From Cordilura impudica (taxonomy: Eukaryota; Arthropoda; Insecta; Diptera; Scathophagidae): a stretch of 64,000 bases of DNA. The notes beneath the pieces were generated by a model. The model saw only the letters and a list, made by a program, of their open reading frames with translations. It had not been told where the DNA came from and ran no database searches. Each line of letters begins with the position of its first letter. Positions within the stretch are counted from its first letter, which is position 1. Location: positions 49,377,162-49,441,161 of the forward strand of contig OY821517.1 of the NCBI GenBank assembly GCA_963682025.1, written 5' to 3'. Position numbers and translations under genes: made by a program. Positions 55,815 through 64,000 of this stretch are shown here, piece after piece.

Positions 55815-56214
55815 GTAAGTACATTCAATAGCAAATATCGCCGTAGAAAAGCGAATGGGTAAAAAAAATGTTTGTTGATTCAACTTTGGGTAAGAATCAG
55901 GAATATAGGAAAATAAAGACAGTGGCGACATTTTAAATAGCACATTTTATATAAAAACTTGTTTTTCTTGTCAAAATTTGTGAGACCCTTTTTTATTTTT
56001 GTGAACCACGACGACTTATTTATCAGATTGAACCAAAATTTTTAAAATTTTCACAAACTTTTATTTCTTTTTTTAATTTTTTTCGACAAATTAAGTAGCA
56101 CACATTAGTTACACTTAAAAATCCTTTTATTTCCTTAAACAAAACAGTGACATTCATTTAATTAGTTAATTTGAAAAGTACTTTGTTGGATAACCTTTAT
56201 TTCAACTGGCGGCG
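55815..56214. other. TRAF3IP1 intron, non-repeat part
   Basis: AT-rich intron sequence with nothing recognisable before the transposon terminus at about 56215. Confidence 0.5.
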
Positions 56215-56514
56215 GACAGTGGCTGAAAATCGTTTTCATTGGCCAAAATTCTGTAACTTTTGAACCGATCAAAATATTTTAATAGTTTTTTTTAATGGAT
56301 AGCTATTTAGTTGAACTTGACTCAGTTTTAATTTTATTAAAATTGATTATTTTTTAAAGAATTATAGGTCAAAATTTAACTTTTGTGTTTTTTTTTAGCT
56401 TTTAGCGTGAAATATTTGTTTTTTTTTTTATTTATTAAAAAAAGTCATATTTGGATTATAATAATAATTATAAGCATTTTTTGTAATAATGGGATTTTTT
56501 TAAATGTTTACACT

Positions 56515-58965
56515 TAATCGCAGACACCCGGATTACGTTTTACTTTCCAAGCAAATTCAGTTAATTAATATTATTATTAAAAGGCAAGTTGAACTTGAAC
56601 AATCTCATTTGTTTAGTGAGAAAATTAAAAATATTAAGCCAGGGCCAAATGCGCACAAAAAGATATACAACATTATAGGTTACAAAAGAAATAAGTGTTT
56701 AAGAAAACTGTTCGTGACGGTGTTGTTATAGAGGATGAAACTCAGAGATTAGTTAAATTAAGTGAACATTTTTTCAAAATTTATAGTGGTTCTGCTCCTA
56801 TCAGAGATGTTTCTAATGTAGTTGATGTTGTTAACAGAACAATTTCTAGTGCTCAGGAAAATATTTTTTGTTTTAATTCCACTTTTTCTGCTCACAACAC
56901 CCAAAAGAATTCGAGACTTGTAACCTTAGATGAAGTACTACTTCTAGTTAAAGATATTAAAACAAAAAATCTCACGGTTTAGATAATATTTCTAATTTCA
57001 TTATTAAAAAACTACCAATAAAAGCATTTGAATTTCTGTTGGTAATATTTAATCATTGCATTAACAACTCATATTTTCCGGATTCATGGAAAATTTCGAA
57101 AATAATTCCTATTCAGAAGAAACCAAACAATTTTGAAATTAATAATTTAAGACCCATTTCATTACTTTCAAATTTAGGCAAGTTGTTTGAAAATGTGTTA
57201 CGTCAAAAAATGGATTTTGGAATATTAGAGCCATATATTCCAGAATTGCAGTTTGGTTTTAAAAAAGGACATTCTACTGTTGATGCTACGCTGAAATTTG
57301 AAGATGATGTTATTAATCATCTTCGCATTAAGCATTGCACTGTAGCGGTTTCTTTGGATGTGGAAAAAGCATTCGACCATGCACATCACTTTGGAATTCT
57401 ATTTAAAATGATCCAGATTGGTTTTGACTCCTCAAATGTTACAATTTTTCATAGTTTTTTTTCTAATAGAATGTTTTGTGTCCAATTTAATGGAAATTTA
57501 TCAGGTTTTGGGAATATTAGTTGTGGTGTTCCGCAAGGCTCGATTTTAGCTCCTCACCTATATAATATCTTTATGCATGCTTTTCCTCATTTTAATATAA
57601 ATTCTGAAGGTATTTTATACGCCGATGACTGCTTTACTCCCACAATGAGTCACCCATTACCGCTTTAAGCCAGGTTTCAAATCACCTCTCAATAGTGAAA
57701 CAGTTTTATAATGATTGGGGAATTAAAATTAATGCATCAAAATGTGAAGCAATTTGTATTCGCAATGCTTCAGGTAAATTCAGGAACTTTGTTGTTCCTG
57801 AAAGTAAGACTTTAAGTCTCTTCCTCGAAGGGAATGAAATTCCATTTAGAGAAAATCTAAAATATCTTGGTATATCATTTAATAAGCTTTTAAAGTTTAA
57901 TAAGCATGCAAGGCAAGTGATAAAAAAAACATATAAAAAAAATTATTGGCACGTTTTCTAAAATTTTACATAATAAAGATTTACCAATAAAAACAAAATT
58001 GTTATACAAAACCAGCATAAGACCTGTTTTTATACCCTATACCAATATGTGGTTTGGGTATAATGACTTTGTGCTGCTGTTTGTAACTACCAAAAATATT
58101 TGACCTAGACCCATCTTTTATTATACCGATCGATTCAGAATCACTATCTGATTCGATTTAACGATGTCCGTCCGTCTGTGTGTCCATGTAAAGCTTGTAA
58201 TCAAACTGCAGGTCGCAAATATGAATACAATTTGATGAAATTTGGCATTTATTCTTTTATCGGCCATGGGATGAACGCTATTGAAATTGGTGAGAATCGG
58301 TCCATGTTCAGTCCTAGGCCCCATACAAATGACCCCTACGAAATCAACATATATTGCCATAAGATCCAAATTATCATACAAATCTTAGTCAAATTGTGTT
58401 TTATGTATATATTACATCCATTAATCAGTAGTCCAAAAATGATCTCTATGGGACAACTCTTTGTCATAGGCCCCATATAGAGCTGCTTCCCGATCTTTAC
58501 TTAAATCTATCAAAAAACAAAAATATTGCACTGATTCTTCTCAAATTTTGTTTGTATATATTTTTGCAAAATACAAGAGACCTTACCAAACATGGTCAGG
58601 ACCGGTCCATTTTTGGGACTAGTCCCCATATAGATATAGCATCCGATATGAAATTTTTCATATCTGCAGCCAAAAAAATTAAGAAAAATCCCACTCAAAT
58701 TTGGTTTATGCTTATGTTCTATATCCTGTTAGTTGGGTCTGAGAGATAGGGTCTCTAAACGCATAGTATAGGGTATCATATAGTCGGCCTAGACCGACTA
58801 TACTTTTCTTGCTTGTTTTATATGGATTCCCAATTTGGTTTAATATATCACCGATAATTGTTAAGGAATTGGAAATTTTAGAGCGTAAAGTTTTAAGGTG
58901 CTGTATTGGGAAATATTTTGAATCTTTCTCCAAACGTTTTTCGAATTTTTTTATTTATAACTAGC
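56515..58965 (+). pseudogene. LINE reverse transcriptase ORF, frameshifted
   Basis: In order: NIIGYKRNK region, RPISLLSNLGKLFENVLRQK (57150-57210), LQFGFKKGHSTVDATLKFED, TVAVSLDVEKAFDHA (first catalytic Asp), SCGVPQGSILAPHLYNIF, ILYADDCFT (catalytic YADD, about 57610-57625), then WGIKINASKCEAICIRNASG and LKYLGISFNKLLKFNKHARQ. After the DINE insertion at 58031-58817 it continues FPIWFNISPIIVKELEILER, KVLRCCIGKYF to 58965. Frameshifts near 56700, 56980 and 57667. The endonuclease is missing through 5' truncation. The low number of defects suggests a moderately young copy. Confidence 0.82.
58031..58817 (+). mobile_element. DINE-1-like element, copy 7 (full length)
   Basis: TATACCCTATACCAATATGT start, GTCC core at 58167-58176, TAGTATAGGGTATCATATAG, hairpin AGTCGGCCTAGACCGACT and TTTTCTTGCTTGTT end. 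It interrupts the LINE thumb-domain frame (reads TRPV before, YGFPIWFN after), so it is younger than the LINE insertion. Confidence 0.9.
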
Positions 58966-59489
58966 TGTTTTTACCCGGTCTTGCCCGGGATAAAAAGGCA
59001 TTTGACTTGAAAAATGGTTCACTATGCTTACCAGGCGCTGAGTACTTAGTCCCAATTAACAAATTCCCCAATAAAATTAACTTTTTGCCCAAAAATTTGT
59101 ATGGACAGTAAATTCGTTTTTTATTTCAATTAAAAATTTTTTGATTTTTTAATTTAGAAGTTTTTTATAAGATGCTGCAGCAAAAATGCTTCAAAAATAA
59201 GCTGCGAAACCGCTTTAACTTTTTTTTTCAGTTTATTTATAAACATCAAATATGTATAACGGAATGGTTCGCAAATTAAAGGAATCGGAACTTTTAAAAA
59301 TTGAATTCCTTCATTCAATAAGTGATCATCATTGAGCTGAGACGTCAAATTCAAATTTCAGAAATGAAAGACTAATGCGACGTTTAATATTGTGTCGCAA
59401 GGTTTCTTTAAGCAACTGCTTATAGTATATGTGTGGCCTATTTTGATCAACAGGTAATTATTTCACATACGTAGATAAAATTTATCATA
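58966..59489. other. Non-coding insert starting ACTAGCTGTTTTTACCCGG
   Basis: The LINE frame stops at an ACTAGCTG-TTTTTACCCGG-TCTTGCCCGGG stretch, a type of sequence found at the edge of several insect repeats. AACAAATTCCCCA at 59060 is inverted at 60210 (TGGGGAATTTGTT), suggesting that one element encloses the GC-rich array. Confidence 0.35.
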
Positions 59490-60060
59490 CGACATTTCAC
59501 TAAGCTGTGTTCCGCGAGCGAGTTGCGTTCGCTTCCGCGCGTTTGGCAGCCACACCCGTGCTGCCGCGCAGTTTAATCGCCAAAATATATTTTCCAGATC
59601 ATTGCGATATTTTAGCTGAGCTGTGTTCCGCGAGCGCGTCGCGTCCGAATCCGTCGCGTCCGCGCTCCGCACGCCTCGCGCAACTTCCTCGCAGCTACTA
59701 CCCGTGCTGCCGCTTAGTTCTCGTTAACTTATTTTAATTCCTAAAACATATTTTTTTTGAGCATTGCGATATTTTAGCTGAGCTGTGTTCCGAGAGCGCA
59801 TCGCGTCCGGGTCCGTCGCGTCTGAGTCCGCGGTCATGCGCCGCGCGTCGCGCGTTTGGCAGCCACACCCGTGCTGCTGCTTAGTTCTCGTTAACTTATT
59901 TTAATTCCTAAAACATATTTTTTAGAGCATTGCGATATTTTAGCTGAGCTGTGTTCCGAGAGCGCGTCGCGTCCGCGTTCGCGCGCCGCTTCCGCGCATT
60001 TGGCAGCCATACCCGTGCTGCCGCGCTGCCGCGCACGGGTATGGCTCCTCATTTTAAATG
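59490..60060. repeat. GC-rich tandem repeat (4 units)
   Basis: Units start GCTGTGTTCCGCGAGCG or GCTGTGTTCCGAGAGCG at 59504, 59620, 59782 and 59948 (116, 162 and 166 bp apart). Each holds CGCGTCGCGTCCG-like blocks, TTTGGCAGCCACACCCGTGC and ATTGCGATATTTTAGCTGAG. Much richer in GC and CpG than anything else in the window. No convincing ORF. Confidence 0.88.
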
Positions 60061-60359
60061 CATTTGTTGTAGGACATATATTGTGAGCAGTATGCAAATG
60101 TTTACTAAAATAAATATTTAACAAAATTCATTAAATAAAAATATGTAAAAATTTAAGAATGAATTTGGGGAGTAAGTTAATTTTTTATTTCGATTAAAAA
60201 AAAATGGGGAATTTGTTCATTTCTTTTGGGTACCTTTTTTTAGTTTGGGGAATTTGTTCACCGTGTAATTATTTCCGTGTAAACCACATTTCAGAGAAAA
60301 CCGTTGAAAAGTACAAATTTGTATAGGGAAGAAATATACCACACAACAAAATATGAATT

Positions 60360-61676
60360 TTATAAGAAAATGGGGCGTAAAGTAGGCGTGGTCAGTAAAA
60401 GTCATATGGCGACCTTCCCTGGAATATGTACTAAATTTCGGAGAAAGCCATTGAAAAATAAAAGTTTGTATAGCAATCAAATAAAGAAACAAATAAAAGG
60501 AAAAAATAAGTTTTATATACCTAGAAGTTGGCGCAAAGTAGGCGTGACCTGTAAGAAGCATATGGTAACCTTCCCTGTAGTATAGAGATCGTGTGACCAA
60601 ATTTTAGACATCCTTTGAAAAATAAAAATTTCTATAGTGCACAAATATAACAAAAAACAGAAAATTAATTTTGTATAAAAAGTGGGCGTAGAAGTAGGCG
60701 TGGCCGGCAAGAACCATATGGCGACCTCTCTGGAGTACAGAGATCGTGTGTAGCAAATTTCAGAGAAATCCGTTAAAAAAAAAATTGTGTAGCGAACAAA
60801 TGTACCAAAAAACAGATTATGAATTGTATACAAAAAGTGGGCGTAACAGTAGGCGTGACCGGTACGAAGAATATGTCGACCTTCCCTGGAGTAGAGAGAT
60901 CGTGTGTACCAAATTTCAGAGAAATCGGTTGAAAAGTAAAAATTTGTATAGCGAACAAATATACCAAAAAACAAAATGAATTGTATACAAAAAGTGGGCG
61001 TTAAAGCAGGCGTGGCCGGTACGAAGCATATGGCGACCTTTCCTGGAGTACAGAGATCGTGTGTACTAAATTTCAGAGAATTACGTTGAAAAATAAAAAT
61101 TTGTATAGCAAACAAATATACCAACAAACAGAAAACGAATTGTATACAAAAAGTGGGCGTAAAAGTAGGTGTGGCCGTAGGAATCACACGGTGACCTGGC
61201 CTGGTGTACAAAGATCGTGTGTACCAAATTTCAGATAAATGCGTTGAAAAATAAAAATTTGTATAGCGAACAAATATAACAAAAAACAGAAAATGAATTG
61301 TATACAAAAAGTGGGCGCAGAAGTAGGCGTGGCCGGTAAAAATCATACGGCGACCTTTCCTGGAGTACGGAGATCGTGTGTAGCAAAATTCAGAGAAATC
61401 CGTTGAAAAATAATAATTTGTATAGCGAACAAATATACCAAAAAGCACAAAATGAATTGTATACAAAAAGTGGGCGTAAAAGTAGGCGTGGTCGATAAAA
61501 AGTATATGGTGACCTTAGCTGGAGTACAGGGATCGTGTGTACCGAATTTCAGAGAAATCTGTTAACAAATAAAAATTTGTATTGTGAACAAATATGAATA
61601 AAACAGAAAATGAATTTTACATAAAAAGTGGGCGTAGAAGTAGGCGTGGCCGGTAAAAAGTATATGGCGACCTTTC
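60360..61676. repeat. Tandem array of ~157-bp units
   Basis: The landmark GTGGGCGTAAAAGTAGGCGT occurs at 60684, 60837, 60994, 61153, 61311, 61470 and 61628 (153-159 bp apart), with older forms at about 60370 and 60530. Each unit continues GGCCGGTAAAAATCATATGG, CGACCTTTCCTGGAGTACAG and AGATCGTGTGTACCAAATTT. The 317-codon minus-strand frame across the array repeats every 52 residues and is a by-product. Confidence 0.9.
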
Positions 61677-62085
61677 ACAGATAAAGCACACATTTTTGAG
61701 TGTTGCTTTATTTGAAGTTCATGTTCTGGTACGTGTACTGAAAAAAAACACAGAACATGTACAATAAACAGGTTCGAGTTCAGTTATATTTTAAGTCGTG
61801 TTGTGGCTCGTGTACTAAGAAAAAACACAACATGTACAATAAACAGGTTCGAGTTCAGTTATATTTTAAACACGACTTAAACACGACTTAAAATATAACT
61901 GAACTCGAACCTGTTTATTGTACATGTTGTGTTTTTTCTTAGTACACGAGCCACAACACGACTTAAAATATAACTGAACTCGAACCTGTTTATTGTACAT
62001 GTTCTGTGTTTTTTTTCAGTACACGTACCAGAACATGAACTTCAAATAATGCAAGACTCAAAAATGTGTGCTTTATGTGTGATTG
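61677..62085. repeat. Near-perfect ~400-bp palindrome
   Basis: Arms of about 190 bp meet near 61876 (TTTAAACACGACTTAAACACGA). Left arm landmarks CACAGATAAAGCACACATTT, GAAGTTCATGTTCTGG, ACAATAAACAGGTTCGAGTT appear inverted in the right arm with few changes. Each arm itself holds a ~95-bp direct repeat. The outer ends resemble TIRs (CACAGATAAAGC / CACACATAAAGC). It may be a foldback MITE, a replication product or an assembly effect. Confidence 0.9.
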
Positions 62086-63073
62086 AAACAAAAAGTACGT
62101 GATAGAAAAATGTTCGTGTAAATAACGAAATATTAAAACGAACACAGTCATGGTTGTGTTGGGCACCGAAGAAAATTTAAAAACAAACATAATTGATATG
62201 AAAATAAAAATATGTGTGTGTTGGTCTAAGTTATGTTTGTTTACATATATGTACGAGTTTTTTATTCAGTGTGTGTTTTTTTCTGAACTCTGTTTAAGAT
62301 ATTACACTATAGTCTTAAGTTATCTTTTGTTATTGTTGCTGTATCAGAAAAAAAGACTCAATAAATTTAAACTTTAACTTTAAATGTTTACACTCAAAAA
62401 ATTTTTATATAAAAAAAATTGTAAAATAAAAAAAATTTTAAAAATTGTAAAATAAATTTGCAAATTTGTTTACACTCAAAGAATATTTGCACTTAAAAAA
62501 CGTTAGTAATATTATTTAAAAACTTTGCTATTAATACAGAAAAATTTATTATTTTTGCTGCCAAATTTGTTAATTTTAGCAAAATGAATCTGCTGAACAT
62601 TAGCGCAGTGATTGTGATTTTGATATGAAAATAAAGTTTTTTATTTTTTGAATCTTGGGTAAAAAAATCTTTTCAAAATAAAAACTGCAACAGATTTTAA
62701 TAGTTTTTGTAACAATGGGAGGTTCTGTTTATTATTATTTTTTTACTAATACAGTGTTTATCGTACTTAAATAACAATGAAAGGCAATTAAAATTACTAG
62801 CAGATTCCAGCCCTCGAAATTCGAGCGCAAATTCTAGGAAATTTTATTTTTTCATTAAATAGAGACATAGCATTGTATAATTTTATGTATGTGTTAGTAG
62901 CAACTTTAAATGCAATTTACTCAAAATAAAGGAAAAAAATTTAGAATCTGTAAATCTGCAAAACGGCTAAAAATAAATACCCTTCAAATAATATACGTTT
63001 GGTCAAAATCGGGATAAACGGTAGAACAAAATATCAGTCACAAGAAATCGCCTAGCCTATTAATATTATAAAT

Positions 63074-64000
63074 TATTCATTTGACTCAAATATTGATTGC
63101 AAAAATTCCATATTTTGTTCTGTGTTATTTCTGTTCTTTAGTAGTTTTTTGACTTCTTGAATACTGGAGATGCGCGGATCTGATGTTACCAATAATATAT
63201 TAAATAGATCATTTGTGGAATTTTCTGAAATTTTTGTAGTATTGTGCTCTCTATAAAATCTGTAATCCTTATTTCTTTTTTCCTGAGCTTCATCTGGTAG
63301 ATCTTGTGAACTGTTGCATACATAAGTCTTGGTTGTATATATTTTTGCAGTTTCCTCAGCACAATCTCCAAATTTTCTAGAGTTAATTTCTCAATTGCAC
63401 GCAATTAATTCTAGGATTATTTTAAATCTGCTCCTGTTATTTCAGATGCTGTTTCTGGATCTGAAAAGAAGATAATCCAAATTTATATGCATCAGTATTA
63501 TCTAATGATTTTGTCGGGACTTGCTTCATTCGGCTTGATGTTGCTTTGCATATGATGCAGCTGGATGCAGCCTTCGTGTTAGTCAAGGCCTGGCCTACTT
63601 TTACATCTATCATTGTCAGCATTAATTGGTAGATTACTTCAATTTGTTGCCCATCTAACTGTAATTGTATTGGCTGTAGTGTTGTAATTTGGGCCTTGAT
63701 ATTAGTAACTTCTTTGTTAATGGCATCGTTAATTTCTTTTTTGAATTCAAATTTGATTGGCCTCCAGTATTACGTAGAAGATGGTGTCTCATTTCTCCAA
63801 ATATCCTTTGTTTGCGTTGTACTAGTCGAAGGCTCTAAATCTTCCAAAATCTTTTTCAATCGCGATGGTACAAATGATACCATGAACATATCTGAGTCCG
63901 AAATATTTTCACATACTACTTGTTTGTATTGTTTTTGTCCGGAAGAACCATCACATCCCCATTCACAAAAAAGAATTAACTTTGTGTTTCCATTGACATT
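63074..64000 (-). pseudogene. Transposase-family C-terminal half (continues past the window)
   Basis: Read on the minus strand from 64000: LILFCEWGCDGSSGQKQYKQ, SDMFMVSFVPSRLKKIL, then a stop after ETPSST near 63770, then YWRPIKFEFKKEIN, MLTMIDVKVGQALTNTKAAS, SCIICKATSSRMKQ, DAYKFGLSSFQI. After frame changes, LPDEAQEKRNKDYRFYREHN and FNILLVTSDPRISSIQEVKK, ending at 63074. WGCDGSSG, MxxMxDxKV and SEEAQEARNKDxxxYRExx are hallmarks of the same transposon protein family as 28129-29455. Some stretches between about 63405 and 63440 are missing. Not functional. Confidence 0.75.

Larger units (their letters stand above)
56515..62378 (+). mobile_element. 5'-truncated LINE insertion with later insertions
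   Basis: Bounded by the direct repeat TTTAAATGTTTACACT (56499-56514 and 62379-62394), a 16-bp target duplication of the LINE type inside copy 2 of the TIR transposon. The left end begins in the middle of a reverse transcriptase ORF. The right end is AATAAATTTAAACTTTAACT preceding the duplication, and AATAAA may be its polyadenylation signal. In between it holds a DINE-1-like copy, a GC-rich array, a 157-bp array and a large palindrome, so it has been a target itself. Confidence 0.65.
56215..64000 (-). mobile_element. TIR transposon (Chapaev/CMC-like?), copy 2, split by a LINE
   Basis: The left end GACAGTGGCTGAAAATCG with TTTTCATTGGCCAAAATTCTG matches copy 1 at 26985. Sequence alignable to copy 1 runs to 56514 (ATTTTTTGTAATAATGGGAT), stops at a LINE insertion, and resumes at 62379 (TTTACACTCAAAAAATTTTT, later TTTTTGTAACAATGG and TCTGTTTATTATTATTTTTT as at 27985-28015). 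The transposase-like C-terminus follows at 63074 and the element leaves the window. Confidence 0.7.

Noticed and set aside
60513..61466. 317-codon minus-strand open frame
   Set aside because: It lies in the 157-bp tandem array and simply repeats a ~52-residue peptide. No domain and no start context.

Overview
The window looks like intron-rich, very AT-rich nuclear DNA of a higher fly, probably a calyptrate (blowfly or house-fly relative). The evidence is four host genes with GT-AG introns and fly-type proteins, several dispersed copies of a DINE-1/INE-1-like Helitron element, and many Tc1, hAT-like, Harbinger-like and LINE relics. There is no sign of a prokaryotic, viral or plasmid replicon. 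No tRNA, rRNA or CRISPR array was found.

Layout. 1-34 kb is a transposon graveyard without a host gene. It holds TTA-flanked MITEs (0.25-3.2 kb), Tc1 relics (3.5-6.1 and 9.3-10.2 kb), a LINE 3' fragment (6.9-7.8 kb), DINE-1-like copies, a 1.4-kb TIR transposon with a broken ORF (13.1-14.5 kb), a degenerate ~18-20-bp satellite-like array (16.3-21 kb), a DINE/hAT-like/DINE nest (21.8-23.9 kb), a 3.2-kb transposon with a GRP..SDRSKRRK-type protein (27-30.2 kb) and a foldback element with ~1-kb arms (30.4-33 kb).

34-44 kb (minus strand) carries a five-exon CLCC1-like membrane protein gene (34060-39226) and a three-exon eIF2D gene (40264-43970). A 279-codon block of eIF2D is present three times in frame. 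The large first intron of the CLCC1-like gene contains a recent 1.7-kb tandem duplication that copied part of exon 2.

47.1-55.1 kb (plus strand) is the eight-exon gene for the insulator protein su(Hw). One of its introns has been invaded by a 5-kb hAT-like transposon with a perfect 8-bp target duplication. That transposon has itself been split by a second element, which holds a 2.6-kb, 21-bp minisatellite. Exons 1-2 of TRAF3IP1/IFT54 follow at 55.5 kb. The rest of that gene lies beyond the window, behind a transposon-filled intron: a second copy of the 27-30 kb transposon, cut by a LINE insertion that carries tandem arrays and a 400-bp near-perfect palindrome.

The host genes serve separate housekeeping roles (ER membrane channel, translation initiation, chromatin insulation, ciliary transport) and form no pathway together. 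The main interest is the eIF2D triplication and the nested mobile elements, whose target duplications give an insertion order. All family assignments come from reading the sequence, not from searches.
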